Source of the DNA: Mobiluncus sp963511525
Lineage (GTDB): Bacteria; Actinomycetota; Actinomycetes; Actinomycetales; Actinomycetaceae
NCBI RefSeq assembly: GCF_963511525.1
Contig: NZ_CAUPIY010000004.1
Coordinates: 1 to 64,000, forward strand
Direction of reading: 5' to 3'
DNA length: 64,000 nt
The translations under genes were made by a program, and so were the position numbers. Positions 16,849 through 26,423 of the stretch are shown here, piece by piece; positions within the stretch are counted from its first letter, which is position 1, and every line of letters starts with the position of its first letter. The notes under the pieces were generated by a model. That model saw only the letters and a program-made list of their open reading frames with translations, did no database searches and was not told where the DNA came from.

Positions 16849-17877
16849 TCAGGGAATCTGGGACAAAATAATCCCATCGAGGATATCGTTTTCAGAAGTC
16901 CGAACCGGGAATACGCCGCGGGGTGCACCGGCAGGCACTGTCCCGGAATCAAAGCGACCAGTGCCGGAACCGGGGGCCGGATGAGCCTCCAACCAAGCGA
17001 GAATCCGCTCCCACACCAGGACTCCGCCGGCAATCTGGCGCACCCGCTGCGGGTGCATGGGCCCCAACTGGGCTTTTTCCGCGTGCGGCATCCGAATCAA
17101 ACGCCGGGCGCGTTCCCGCAGCGCGCCAGAATCCAGCACGGCCCCGTTGATTTTGTCCGGTTCGTAACTGTCCAACCCCAACTCCAAGGCCGTCAAAGTC
17201 GTGACCGAACCGGCCACCCCGACTACCTCGCGGGCGCGCTCCAACGGCACACTGGCGCCAGCTTGGGCAATCAGGGAATCTACAAACTGTCCAGCTTGGC
17301 TGATAGCGTCCTCGCTGGGCACCCCTCGCGCATCCTCGGCGGGTCGCAGATAACGCTCGGTGACCCGCGTGGAACCCATATTCATCGACACCGCGGCCGT
17401 GACCTGGTCAAACTGGCCGGTATCGGGTTTGGCCTGACCAAACGCAAACTCGGTGGAACCTCCCCCGATGTCTACGGTCAGGGCCGGACTGGCAATGTCG
17501 CGGTGCGCTGAAAGTGTCCCGGCGAATCCCAACGTGGCCTCGACTTGTCCCGAAATGACCTCCGGCGTAATCCCCAGCCGCGCCTGCACTCCGGCGCTAA
17601 ACTGCGAAAAATTATCCGCATCGCGCGAAGCGGAAGTCGCCACCATTCGAATCCGCTGGACGTCCTCCCGGCGCACGTAACCGGCGTATTCCTCGACCGC
17701 CGCAAAAGTCCGCTCCAGCGCGGCTTCACTGAGATGCCCGGTCCGGTCCACCCCTTCGCCCAAGCCCACAATCCGATTCAGCCGCATTACGTCAGCCATC
17801 GCCCCGGACTGGGGGTCAACCTCACTAATCAGCAAACGAATCGAGTGAGTTCCACAATCAATCGCCGCCAAACGCAT
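16849..17877 (-). CDS. Ppx/GppA family phosphatase
   Basis: A 342-residue member of the ASKHA-type Ppx/GppA family. The N-terminal phosphate-binding loop is AAIDCGTHSIRLLISEV, the second subdomain has ALTVDIGGGSTEFAFG, and EVVGVAGSVTTLTALELGL lies near residue 210. The enzyme hydrolyses inorganic polyphosphate or guanosine pentaphosphate. At about 340 residues it is the short actinobacterial form without the C-terminal HD-like domain. Its start overlaps the DUF501 stop by one base (TAATG), so translation is probably coupled. The ftsB-DUF501-ppx order is typical of actinobacteria. Confidence 0.9.
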   Translation of the reverse strand: MRLAAIDCGTHSIRLLISEVDPQSGAMADVMRLNRIVGLGEGVDRTGHLSEAALERTFAAVEEYAGYVRREDVQRIRMVATSASRDADNFSQFSAGVQARLGITPEVISGQVEATLGFAGTLSAHRDIASPALTVDIGGGSTEFAFGQAKPDTGQFDQVTAAVSMNMGSTRVTERYLRPAEDARGVPSEDAISQAGQFVDSLIAQAGASVPLERAREVVGVAGSVTTLTALELGLDSYEPDKINGAVLDSGALRERARRLIRMPHAEKAQLGPMHPQRVRQIAGGVLVWERILAWLEAHPAPGSGTGRFDSGTVPAGAPRGVFPVRTSENDILDGIILSQIP

Positions 17878-18488
17878 TACCTACTCCCTTCCCCAGCAGT
17901 TTCGCCCAATCTCCAGGCACAAGTCGCGGGCGTCCAGCGATGCGGGTCACTCGCCGGCAACTCCCCCAGCCGATCCAACACCCAATCCCCGATGGGGTTT
18001 ACCCCCCGACCCGCCGCCAAAGCGTGTCCGAGCAGGGCGTGAAAACACTTGACCCGGTGAGGCATTCCTCCGGCCGACACGCCCGCGATTTCAGGGACTT
18101 CCCCGATTCCGGCGGCTTCGCCCGCCCGGGTGCGCTCGCGAATATAAAGCTCATGAGCGCGGGCATAAGTGGCCGCTATCTGCGGGTCTGCCTCCAGCAG
18201 GGCTTCGGCCTCGCGCATGACCCCGTTTGCCTCCAGGTGCGACACAGCCGCGACCGCCGCCGGGCAGGTCAGGTAATAGAACGTGGGAAACGGCTCGCCG
18301 CCAGGCAGGCGCGGGGCACTCGCAATGACCGCCGGATGACCAGCAGGAACACCCCCCTCATGACCGGCAGGGCTGGCGCCAGGCGACACATCCCCGCACC
18401 GAGCGGCGACCCCCAGCACCCCCCGCGGGACGCGCCCCAGTTGAGCTGCAATGATGCGCAAATCCTCCGGGCTAGCGGGTGTAATCAC
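17877..18488 (-). CDS. DUF501 domain-containing protein
   Basis: A 203-residue cytoplasmic protein that starts at GTG 18488 after AAAAAGGAG. The early segment ITPASPEDLRIIAAQLGRVPRGVLGVAARCG and the later FPTFYYLTCPAAVAAVSHLEANGVM and GGMPHRVKCFHALLGHALA blocks (each quoted in part) fit DUF501, which is nearly always located between ftsB and ppx in actinobacteria. No enzymatic function is established. A Gly/Pro/Ser-rich insertion lies around residues 35-60. Confidence 0.85.
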   Translation of the reverse strand: MITPASPEDLRIIAAQLGRVPRGVLGVAARCGDVSPGASPAGHEGGVPAGHPAVIASAPRLPGGEPFPTFYYLTCPAAVAAVSHLEANGVMREAEALLEADPQIAATYARAHELYIRERTRAGEAAGIGEVPEIAGVSAGGMPHRVKCFHALLGHALAAGRGVNPIGDWVLDRLGELPASDPHRWTPATCAWRLGETAGEGSR

Positions 18489-18519
18489 AAGGGCTCCTTT
18501 TTCAGTTTACGGTCGGCGT

Positions 18520-19224
18520 TCAGTTGTGGGCCGGGGCGTTCGAGGATTTCGGGGTCGGTTCCGGGGCGATTTTGCCGGGTGCCGAGGACGGTTTAGTCGT
18601 GTTCGCTCCAATTTCCGGTTTCGCGCCCGGGGCGGTTTCCGGCGCGGGAGCAGCTCCGGCGACTTCCAATCCGGCGACAATCTGGCGGAACCACGGCAAA
18701 TCGTTCGTGTCTTTATCGGTCCAGCCGCTGGTCAGCTGGGCTTTTTTCGCGCCGGGAGGATCAACTACGACATAGGTAATCTCGCCGGGTTTCACGTATC
18801 CCAGGCGTTCGCGGGCTTGGCGAGAAATATATTCGGGGTCTTTATAGCGTTTGATTTCCGCTTCCAGCTCGGCGTTTTGCGCTTTGACCTGGGCAATCTG
18901 GGCTGCCAGCGAGCGAGCCTGCTGCTGCTGATCCATCCAGGAACGCAGCGGTGAGAACACCACCAGGAACACGGCCAGCGCTACGGCCGCCAGCGTCAAC
19001 AGGCGCGCGATACGGGTCGAGCCCGGGGATTCCACAGCGGGGTTTCGCGGCGTGACTTTCGATGGGGACAAGGCCGGGTCTACTGTTTTCCCGGTTCTCC
19101 CAACTTTCCGGTTTCCCCCGACTTTCCCGGGTTTTCGGGCAGAAGCGTTTGGTGTCGCCGAGCCGCGCGGGGTCGGCTTTTCCGCGTCAGAAGGCTGGCG
19201 TGGTTTCAAACTGGGACGCTTCAC
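18520..19224 (-). CDS. FtsB/DivIC-type septum formation initiator
   Basis: A 234-residue bitopic membrane protein. A basic, disordered cytoplasmic leader (about 68 residues) precedes a membrane helix (LLTLAAVALAVFLVVFSPL) and a leucine-zipper coiled coil (ARSLAAQIAQVKAQNAELEA). The conserved motif ARERLGYVKPGEITYVV then follows, typical of DivIC/FtsB. It would bridge FtsL and FtsQ in the divisome. The C-terminal 70 residues are Pro/Ala-rich. GTG 19224 has a GATAAT -10 box 6 nt upstream, implying a leaderless mRNA that probably includes DUF501 and ppx/gppA. Confidence 0.85.
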   Translation of the reverse strand: MKRPSLKPRQPSDAEKPTPRGSATPNASARKPGKVGGNRKVGRTGKTVDPALSPSKVTPRNPAVESPGSTRIARLLTLAAVALAVFLVVFSPLRSWMDQQQQARSLAAQIAQVKAQNAELEAEIKRYKDPEYISRQARERLGYVKPGEITYVVVDPPGAKKAQLTSGWTDKDTNDLPWFRQIVAGLEVAGAAPAPETAPGAKPEIGANTTKPSSAPGKIAPEPTPKSSNAPAHN

Positions 19225-19230
19225 GTGGAC

Positions 19231-19236
19231 ATTATC
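19231..19236 (-). promoter_or_regulatory. -10 box of the ftsB-like operon, leaderless
   Basis: GATAAT on the minus strand, exactly 6 nt before GTG 19224. Confidence 0.4.
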
Positions 19237-19257
19237 CCAAAAATCTGCAGTTTTCCG

Positions 19258-20004
19258 TCACTGGACAGGCTTTGGCGCGTAATCTCGGGGACCAAACAGG
19301 GCCGAACCGACCCGCACACACGTGGAGCCCGCCGCAATGGCCAACTCGAAATCCCCGCTCATGCCCATCGACAATTCCCGACAATCCGCACCTCCGGGCA
19401 GCCCCGACACGGCCTCTCGCAACCCCGCGAGCTGGGAAAACATCTCAAAAACGCCATGCTCCCCGACCTGGTCCACGCGCGCCGCCACCGTCATCAAACC
19501 GATGAGGTGCAGTTGGGGCTGGTCAATCACCAACCGCGCGAGCTCCAGGGTTTCCTCCGGGGCGACCCCGTGTTTTGCTTCCTCCCCGGAAGTGTTGACT
19601 TCAATCATCACTTCCAGGGTTCGTCCCGCCTGGTCAAGCAGCCGGTTCAGGGTTTGCGCCAGCTTCGCCGAATCCAGGGACTGCAGTTCCGCGCCGTGAG
19701 CGACGATGAGTTTGGCTTTGTTGCGTTGGAGGTTGCCGATTTGGACCCAACGGGGGCTTTCACCGTTCCCGTCAGCGCACAAGCCCAGGTTCGCGCCCAG
19801 TTCCGCAGCTTTCGCGGCCAGTTCCTGGGGTTTATTTTCCCCGAATTCGCGCACTCCCGCTTCGAGAGCTTCACGCAGGTCCGCAACCGGATGGGTTTTG
19901 CTGACCGGAAGGATTCGAACTGACCCGACGTCGCGACCCGCGTCCGCGGCTGCTGCGGCGACCCGCTGGGAGAGAGCTTGCAAACGCTGTGAAAAACCGG
20001 TCAT
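19258..20004 (-). CDS. YggS family pyridoxal phosphate homeostasis protein
   Basis: A 248-residue single-domain fold-type III PLP protein. The PLP lysine lies in VRILPVSKTHPVADLREAL. Later family blocks are REFGENKPQELAAKAAELG, WVQIGNLQRNKAK, IEVNTSGEEAKHGVAPEE and the C-terminal LSMGMSGDFELAIAAGSTCVRVGSALFG, quoted in pieces. It controls intracellular PLP levels rather than catalysing a turnover reaction. A TAGACT box 6 nt before ATG 20004 indicates a separate leaderless promoter at the end of the EamA gene. Confidence 0.92.
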   Translation of the reverse strand: MTGFSQRLQALSQRVAAAAADAGRDVGSVRILPVSKTHPVADLREALEAGVREFGENKPQELAAKAAELGANLGLCADGNGESPRWVQIGNLQRNKAKLIVAHGAELQSLDSAKLAQTLNRLLDQAGRTLEVMIEVNTSGEEAKHGVAPEETLELARLVIDQPQLHLIGLMTVAARVDQVGEHGVFEMFSQLAGLREAVSGLPGGADCRELSMGMSGDFELAIAAGSTCVRVGSALFGPRDYAPKPVQ

Positions 20005-20010
20005 AAGCCT

Positions 20011-20016
20011 AGTCTA
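20011..20016 (-). promoter_or_regulatory. -10 box of the yggS-family gene, leaderless
   Basis: TAGACT on the minus strand, exactly 6 nt before ATG 20004; it overlaps the stop region of the upstream gene. Confidence 0.45.
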
Positions 20017-20910
20017 GTCCGCCGACTCGCTCTGGGAGGGCAGGGCTGAATCGGCGGGTTCGCGCCGATAGGTCAGAGCCACCGCGACCGACACCAAAAT
20101 CAGACCGCCCACTTCCGCCCAACTCGGAAACTGCCGCAGCATAAACACGCCCACCAGCAGGGACGTCACCGGCAGCAGCGCGGAGAGCAGCGCGAAAATA
20201 GCGGCGGAAACATCACGCAGCACGACCAGTTCCAGAATGTAAGGCACAAAGGAGGAACACAGGCTCATCAGCAGGGCTAGGCCGAAAACAGACCACGAAC
20301 TGAACGCCACGTGAATGTCTGGCCAGGCCAGGGGCAGCTGCAGGAACGAACCAAATATCAAACCTACTGAGAGGGAATCGATGCCCCGACCCAAAACCGC
20401 AACTTTGCGACCCAAAGCCATATAGGCGACCCACATTCCCCCGGCGACCAGCGCCCAAAACAAGCCCAACCGGTCGGTCGGATTGCTCATGTCCAGGCCC
20501 AGCCCGCCAATCATGACCACGCCGGAAAACGCCAATAGAACCGAGAACTTGCCCAGCCAGCCGGCGATGCCGATAGCCGCGAAAATAACCGGCCCCAAGA
20601 ACTCCACGGAAACGGTGGTGCCCAGGGGAAGCCGGGCTATCGCCTCGTAAAAGGTCATATTCATGCAGACCAGGGCCGTCCCAAACAGGCAGGACCAAAC
20701 ATAACCGCTGGGGGTGAGCGCCCGTTTTCCCCAAGGCCGGCGCCACGCCAGCATCAGTACGGCGGCAAATACAGTCCGCAGCCAAGCCACCGTTAGAGGT
20801 CCCATCAGGGCAAACAACGTCACCGCGAAACCGGCACCGACATACTGAATGACACCCTCGGTAAAGAAAATTAGGGGCGCGGGAACGGGTTTTCGCGGTT
20901 TTCCGGGCAT
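20014..20910 (-). CDS. EamA/RhtA-like drug/metabolite transporter
   Basis: A 298-residue protein with ten predicted membrane helices in two EamA repeats. Typical parts are VIQYVGAGFAVTLFALMGPL, NMTFYEAIARLPLGTTVSVEFLGPVIFAA (in part), and in the second half LCSSFVPYILELVVLRDVSA with FALLSALLPVTSLLVG. This resembles RhtA-type exporters of amino acids such as threonine or homoserine. The substrate is inferred only from family. It has its own TACAAT promoter 6 nt before ATG and is divergent from the ABC transporter genes. Confidence 0.85.
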   Translation of the reverse strand: MPGKPRKPVPAPLIFFTEGVIQYVGAGFAVTLFALMGPLTVAWLRTVFAAVLMLAWRRPWGKRALTPSGYVWSCLFGTALVCMNMTFYEAIARLPLGTTVSVEFLGPVIFAAIGIAGWLGKFSVLLAFSGVVMIGGLGLDMSNPTDRLGLFWALVAGGMWVAYMALGRKVAVLGRGIDSLSVGLIFGSFLQLPLAWPDIHVAFSSWSVFGLALLMSLCSSFVPYILELVVLRDVSAAIFALLSALLPVTSLLVGVFMLRQFPSWAEVGGLILVSVAVALTYRREPADSALPSQSESAD

Positions 20911-20916
20911 CCTGCC

Positions 20917-20922
20917 ATTGTA
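20917..20922 (-). promoter_or_regulatory. -10 box of the EamA gene, leaderless
   Basis: TACAAT on the minus strand, exactly 6 nt before ATG 20910; a near-consensus -10 sequence. Confidence 0.5.
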
Positions 20923-21154
20923 GACGGTGACCCACGCAACGTGAAAAAACCTTGTCCGACCATTTTTCGTTACCGCGTGGGGTGTTTTGCCAGTTCATAG
21001 CATTTTGTAAAATTGTCACAAGGCCGTATGGTTCCGCCTTCCGCTCGCTCGCTGAGCGCGCATCGATCTTTGGTATTGTGTTGGATTTTCTTTGGGCGTG
21101 GAAACCGGCACCTTGGCGGTAAATATGAAAGAATGCAGAGAAAGGAGGCGAAAC

Positions 21155-23785
21155 TTGGTCAATCAATCCCCTGCGGCATCACCGAGATTTTCCACCACGC
21201 TTTCTCCGGTTTCAAATCCCCTCATCAGCGTCCGCGGTCTGACTAAAATTTATGGTCAGGCTGATACGGAGCGTGCCGTTACGGCTTTGGATAACGTGGA
21301 CGTGGATTTTCCCCGCGCCCAGTTCACCGCCATTATGGGGCCTTCCGGGTCTGGGAAATCCTCTTTGCTGCACATTTTGGCGGGGTTGGATTCGTTTCAA
21401 TCCGGGACAGTCACGGTCGCCGGTCGCGACCTGTCCCAGCTGGATGCCGCGGAGCTGACCCGGTTTCGCCGCGAAAATATTGGGTTTATCTTTCAGGCGT
21501 TTAACCTGGTACCCACGTTGACTGTCGCGGAAAATATCGAGTTGTCGGCGATGGTGCGCCGCCAGTCACCGGATCGGCGCCGGTTGAAAACGCTGGTCAA
21601 AGAGCTGGATTTGGAATCGCGACTGAGCGCCTTTCCCTCCGAGCTGAGCGGGGGTCAACAGCAAAAGGTCGCTTGTGCTCGCGCGTTACTGCCCGCTCCG
21701 GAGGTCGTTTTCGCTGATGAGCCGACCGGGAACCTCGATTCGGCGTCATCGGCTCAGGTACTTTCGTTCTTGCGGGCAGCCGCGCGCGACTGGGAACAGT
21801 CAGTCATCATGGTCACCCATGAACCGGACGCCGCGAAATACGCTGACCGGGTGCTGTTCCTATTTGACGGCCAAATCGTCGCCCAACTGACGAACCCGAC
21901 CCGCGAGGCGATCCTCGAAGCGGAGCAAAATCTCGGTGACGTGCGCCAAGCTCGGAAACGCGCGGGGCAGCTGGGCGCTCCCGCGGCTTTGCGAGACGTG
22001 TATTCGCCAGCCTCGGAAAACGATTTGACCGGCGTCGTGAGTTTGCCAAAAATCGAGGCGGAAACCGAGTTTGAACAGGCCAAATCACCCACGGATGATG
22101 CCGCGGTTTTGCCAAAATCGGCATCGGGTACAGAGCAGACCTCCCCGATTTCTCCTTACTTGCAAAGCGCGTTCCCGATTGCAGATGCCCCCAAGCCCAG
22201 ACCGGCGTCTGTACCCGCACCGCCTCCCCCGACGCGGCGTCGGCGCGATACCGCCCTGACTTTTGCCGACCTGGGCATCGCCGAGGCCAACCCCGAACCG
22301 AACGAACTGGCAGATTCCCTGGCCCGCGGCGATTTCAAGTGGCCCAGTATGTCCGTGGCGCAGCCTGCCTCCCCGGACGACACTAATGATTTGTTGGGTC
22401 AGCCGCTGTCGGCTTTGTCCGCCAATCCCCCGGAGGCTCAGGATAATGTAGCCGGTGGCGAGGGTTTTGCCGCCCAGGGGCGCAGCGACTTTGATTCCGT
22501 GATTTCCGGGTCTGCCGAGTTGGCAGCCGCTCGCTCCGACTCCTCTGGTAGCTTTGACACCCCGGCTGCTGATTTTGGTGATACCGGGTTCAATCCGTTC
22601 GATTTTACGGACCAGCCCGCGCCCACTGTTGATGGTGAAGGGGACTTGGTGGCGTCTCCCCTGTCGCGCCGTCCGATTCTGGGAGGTATCGCAGCGAATA
22701 CGCCCACACCGGCTGCGCCGCCGGTGCTTCCCACAGATGCAACTGCGCCAGTTGCACCGCCAGTCCCGCTGCCGGTCGCGCCGCCCGCCACGAACGCCTG
22801 GGCGGGCAATACCCCCACGCTAGTGCCCAGTTCGGCTTCGTCCCGGATTCTTTCCGAATCGTTTACCCCCGAATCACTCCAAGCGAGCCCGGACGAACCC
22901 GCGCCGGCGCGCCCTGATTCTCCTGATAGATTCGCCGCGCGAGACGACACGATGTCCCCTACCGGGGTGCGGGCTACCGTTCGGCACACACCGCAGCCCG
23001 AACCGCCGGCCGCGCCGGAACCGACTTTTGAACCCCTCCCGGAGACTCGGCGAACCTATGAGCCAGAAACCCCGTTAATGGCTCCGGACACGTTCGCGCG
23101 CCAACCCGAGTCGCAACCCACGCCCGCTGCGACAACTGCCCCGGAACCCCTTCCCGAACCTACACCGAGACCGGAACCCGCCACTTCCCGCACTTATGAA
23201 GGACCGCGCCGGTCGCGCCGACCCGCCATCGACCCTCACTTGGCCGAAGCTGAAGGCAAGAGCGAACTGTTGGCCATGATTGAGCAGGCGGAGAAGCTCC
23301 TGGCAGCTTCGGGAGCGGCGATTAATGACGCCACGGAAACCCTGCAGGGATCTCCCGCGCCGCGCGCCTCACGCACCTCAGAACCGACGCCCCCGCTGCG
23401 GACACGGCGCACCGCCGCTACATCAACTCCCTACGGCGGCAGCCCGAGCTTGCCCAGCCATGGGAAGACCCCCGACCAAGAACTGCTCATTGCCCGGGCA
23501 GACGCCATGTTAGCCCAGGCAGGAGCTCGTTCGGCGACTTTGCAGGACGAACTGCGAAACCTCGGACGCACCTCCGGCCCGTCAGTCTCGTCAGTCTCGT
23601 CAGCCCCATCCACCCCGTCCACCCCAGCCGCGCCGGACGCCACTGACACTTCCCGCGCTTCTGCCCCCGGCTCGCCAACCCCCTCAATCCCCACGAACCC
23701 CACGACCCCCGGCTCGGCCGCGCCGGAAACCCCGACCCCGAACTGGCGCACCCAATCTTTGAGATACCCTCCTAAAGGCCGGTAA
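21155..23785 (+). CDS. ABC transporter ATPase (MacB/LolD type) with a disordered tail of about 630 residues
   Basis: An 876-residue protein counted from TTG 21155, chosen because a strong AAAGGAGG lies 6 nt upstream. Residues about 20-245 are a complete nucleotide-binding domain: Walker A GPSGSGKSS (from 62), Q-loop NIGFIFQAFNLVPTLT, signature LSGGQQQK (near 163), Walker B VVFADEPTGNLD, and the His switch VTHEPD. The remaining 630 residues are Pro/Ala/Ser/Thr-rich with scattered short helices (SELLAMIEQAEKLLAASG, LIARADAMLAQAGARSATL). Family ATPases are about 230 residues long, so this tail is exceptional. It pairs with the permease 5 bp downstream. Confidence 0.88.
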   Translation: MVNQSPAASPRFSTTLSPVSNPLISVRGLTKIYGQADTERAVTALDNVDVDFPRAQFTAIMGPSGSGKSSLLHILAGLDSFQSGTVTVAGRDLSQLDAAELTRFRRENIGFIFQAFNLVPTLTVAENIELSAMVRRQSPDRRRLKTLVKELDLESRLSAFPSELSGGQQQKVACARALLPAPEVVFADEPTGNLDSASSAQVLSFLRAAARDWEQSVIMVTHEPDAAKYADRVLFLFDGQIVAQLTNPTREAILEAEQNLGDVRQARKRAGQLGAPAALRDVYSPASENDLTGVVSLPKIEAETEFEQAKSPTDDAAVLPKSASGTEQTSPISPYLQSAFPIADAPKPRPASVPAPPPPTRRRRDTALTFADLGIAEANPEPNELADSLARGDFKWPSMSVAQPASPDDTNDLLGQPLSALSANPPEAQDNVAGGEGFAAQGRSDFDSVISGSAELAAARSDSSGSFDTPAADFGDTGFNPFDFTDQPAPTVDGEGDLVASPLSRRPILGGIAANTPTPAAPPVLPTDATAPVAPPVPLPVAPPATNAWAGNTPTLVPSSASSRILSESFTPESLQASPDEPAPARPDSPDRFAARDDTMSPTGVRATVRHTPQPEPPAAPEPTFEPLPETRRTYEPETPLMAPDTFARQPESQPTPAATTAPEPLPEPTPRPEPATSRTYEGPRRSRRPAIDPHLAEAEGKSELLAMIEQAEKLLAASGAAINDATETLQGSPAPRASRTSEPTPPLRTRRTAATSTPYGGSPSLPSHGKTPDQELLIARADAMLAQAGARSATLQDELRNLGRTSGPSVSSVSSAPSTPSTPAAPDATDTSRASAPGSPTPSIPTNPTTPGSAAPETPTPNWRTQSLRYPPKGR

Positions 23786-23790
23786 ACGCC

Positions 23791-26364
23791 ATGTGGAAAC
23801 TCATTTGGCGCGAAATCACCCGCCGCGGCTACCGCTTTTTCCCCACCGTGTTCGCCGTCGTGCTGGGCATCACGTTCTTGACCGCCACTTTGGGGATAAC
23901 CGACCTGATGACGGACGCGGCCAAGTCCTCCGTCACCGCGACGCTGTCCGGGGACCTCTATGCCGTGGCGCCCCCCACGAAAGACGCCCCCGCGGGAGAC
24001 CTGGAGGCGCGCGGCAACATCAGCGACGAACTTGTGCCGATTATCGAAGCGGTCGACGGGGTCGCCCACGCTGCACCCCGCTTTGAGGGGCAGGCTGTCC
24101 TGTTGAATCAGGACAAACGCCCCGTTTCGATAGGGCTCACCCCGACTCTGGTGCGCGGCGTTTTTCCCTATCCGCCCGGCCCGGAAGTCACCTCGGGACG
24201 CCTGCCGCAAGGACCGAAAGAGGTCATGCTGGAAGTGAACACGGCGCGACGGGCCGGACTGAAAACCGGCCAAACCGCCACCCTGATTTGGGCCGGAGCG
24301 ACCCACCGCCTGAAAGTCGTGGGCCTGGCCCAGTTCAAAGCCTCGCTCGGCACCGCCACCTTGGCTTTCGTGGACGGTAAGGACGCGAAAACCTGGTTTT
24401 CCCCCACCGGCAAAATTAAGCTCATCGGCATCCATGTGGCGCCCGTGGCCGACCCCGACAATGTCAAAGAACGCGTCCAAGACGCGGTCGGTCCCGATGC
24501 TGTCATTTTGACGGGTGCCGCGCTGCGCGCACAGCAGTCCGCGGCCGTGGCCCGCACGGTCGGACTGGTGAACCTGCTGGCCCAGGCGTTTGTGGCGCTG
24601 GCGTTGCTGGCGGGCGCCTTCCTGATTGCCAACACTTTCGGGATTCTGGTTACTTCCCGCTATCGGATGCTCGGAATGCTGCGCGCTGCGGGCTACACTC
24701 CCCGGTCGCTGCAGCTGCTGGTGACCGGCGAAGCCCTGCTGATTGGGCTGGTCGGGTCCATTTTGGGCGAGTGCGTAGGGCTGGCGCTGGTGCTGGGTGC
24801 CCGGCAAATTCTCACTGCACAAGGGTGGGTGTTCACTTCCGGTGTGCCGTTGGGGCTCGTGCGGGCGCTGGCGATTGTGGCTCTGGGAGTCCTGATTACC
24901 GTGGTGGCCTGCTTGATTCCGGCGCGGCGCGCCGGGCGCATGCCCCCGCTGGATGCTCTGGCTGCCAGCGCTCCCGCCCCGAAAAGCCGTCTGCGCCGCG
25001 CCACGATTTTCGGGTTGGTGGTCCTGTTCGTGGCCGTTGGCCTCGGTGCCGGGGCGCTGGTGGAGGCGTCCCAGTCGGGAGTGGGGACGCGGGCGACAGT
25101 GCTGGCCCTGGCGGCTTCACTGTTGGGATTGTGTGGCGTGCTGTGGCTGACTCCAGTCCTGCTGCGCCCATTCCTGTGGATTTTTGCCGCATTGTTTAAG
25201 CGCTTGCACCGCTTGCCGGCACATTTTGCGTTGCGTAACCTGCGCCGCTACCCCCGCCGCACCTCCCTGGGGGCAGCCGCCCTGGTCATCGGCATAGCCA
25301 TCGCCACCACCGGCGGCATCCTGGCCGATTCCGCCCGCAAGTCCCTACAGGCCGGGGTCGTTTCAGAAGTCCATTCCGACCTGGTCGTGGCCTCACTGCA
25401 GCCGTCCACGAACATTGAGAAAGCCCTCGCCGCGCTGCGGAAAGTGGACGGAGTACGCTTCGCCAACGCCAATATCTTTAGCACCACGATGCTGGTGCGC
25501 CTCGAACAAGATCCCACGCGGTCGCTCACTGCCGCCGGTATCACCGCGGACGAAGCCAAGAACCTCGTCTCCCTGCAGGTCAAGGCCGGTGACGTGGAGG
25601 GACTGGCAAACGGCCAAGCCCTGGTGAACGCCCGTGACGCCGCCCGAGAAGGGTGGAAGGTCGGGGACGCGATTACGGTGACGGGTCCCCGCGGGATTTA
25701 CTCCACCAAAGTCGCCGGAATAGTCCGCTCCACCCTGCTGAACGCGGCGATTTTCCTCGATCCACAGTATCTGCGCCAAGCGGCGGCCCCCGAAACCCTG
25801 ACCTACCAGTACATTTTTGTGAACCTTCAGAGCGAGAATGCCGCACCCACCCCGGCTGAAATCCGTCAGGCAAAAAACCAGATCGAGCACAGCCTCAACC
25901 CGTTCTTTGTATACCGGGTCTTTACTCCGGTGGAGCTGTCCCACGCCCTGTCGCAAACCACCACACAAGTGCTGTGGCTGATGTATGCGCTGCTCGGGCT
26001 ATCAATCATCATCGCCATTTTGGGGATTGTGAACACTTTGGCGCTGGCGATGGTAGAACGGCGCCAGAGTTTTGCCCTGCTGCGGGTGCTGGGGCTAACC
26101 CCGCGGGAAGTGCGGGCTTCGCTGCGGTGGGAGGCATTTTTCCTGGCGCTACTGGGAGCAGGGCTGGGGTGGATTTCCGGGCTGGTTATCGGCATGCTGT
26201 GGCGCTGGCTGCTGCGTGACTTCGGTCTGGGAGAGTGGGGAATCCCAGTGCTGGGCCAGCTCAGTTTTGTCGCGGCGGCTGTTGTTTTGGCGGTTTTGGC
26301 GGCGGCGTGGCCGGCGCGAAAAATTTTGCGAACCCCGGCGCTCATGGCGACTCTCGCTTCCTAA
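23791..26364 (+). CDS. FtsX-like ABC transporter permease (duplicated)
   Basis: An 857-residue permease with ten predicted helices. There is one at residues 15-40, two FtsX triplets (about 262-410 and 715-850), and paired helices in the middle (about 408-470). Two large extracytoplasmic MacB-like domains lie after helix 1 and after the central helices. The FtsX cores are AFVALALLAGAFLIANTFGI and YALLGLSIIIAILGIVNTLA with the coupling helices RYRMLGMLRAAGYTPRSL and ERRQSFALLRVLGLTPREV. Such permeases work by mechanotransmission, moving lipids, lipoproteins or peptides, or regulating hydrolases. It overlaps none of its neighbours and is surely co-transcribed with the ATPase. Confidence 0.9.
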   Translation: MWKLIWREITRRGYRFFPTVFAVVLGITFLTATLGITDLMTDAAKSSVTATLSGDLYAVAPPTKDAPAGDLEARGNISDELVPIIEAVDGVAHAAPRFEGQAVLLNQDKRPVSIGLTPTLVRGVFPYPPGPEVTSGRLPQGPKEVMLEVNTARRAGLKTGQTATLIWAGATHRLKVVGLAQFKASLGTATLAFVDGKDAKTWFSPTGKIKLIGIHVAPVADPDNVKERVQDAVGPDAVILTGAALRAQQSAAVARTVGLVNLLAQAFVALALLAGAFLIANTFGILVTSRYRMLGMLRAAGYTPRSLQLLVTGEALLIGLVGSILGECVGLALVLGARQILTAQGWVFTSGVPLGLVRALAIVALGVLITVVACLIPARRAGRMPPLDALAASAPAPKSRLRRATIFGLVVLFVAVGLGAGALVEASQSGVGTRATVLALAASLLGLCGVLWLTPVLLRPFLWIFAALFKRLHRLPAHFALRNLRRYPRRTSLGAAALVIGIAIATTGGILADSARKSLQAGVVSEVHSDLVVASLQPSTNIEKALAALRKVDGVRFANANIFSTTMLVRLEQDPTRSLTAAGITADEAKNLVSLQVKAGDVEGLANGQALVNARDAAREGWKVGDAITVTGPRGIYSTKVAGIVRSTLLNAAIFLDPQYLRQAAAPETLTYQYIFVNLQSENAAPTPAEIRQAKNQIEHSLNPFFVYRVFTPVELSHALSQTTTQVLWLMYALLGLSIIIAILGIVNTLALAMVERRQSFALLRVLGLTPREVRASLRWEAFFLALLGAGLGWISGLVIGMLWRWLLRDFGLGEWGIPVLGQLSFVAAAVVLAVLAAAWPARKILRTPALMATLAS

Positions 26365-26423
26365 ACGCAGATTTTGTGAAAATAGTAAACTAGGTTTTAA
26401 GTGACGTCGACGAGGAGGCCCTT

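Noticed and set aside
21092..21154. Longer N-terminus of the ABC ATPase from TTG 21092
   Set aside because: A strong AAAGGAGG lies directly before TTG 21155, and the additional 21 residues are Arg-rich with no similarity to the family.
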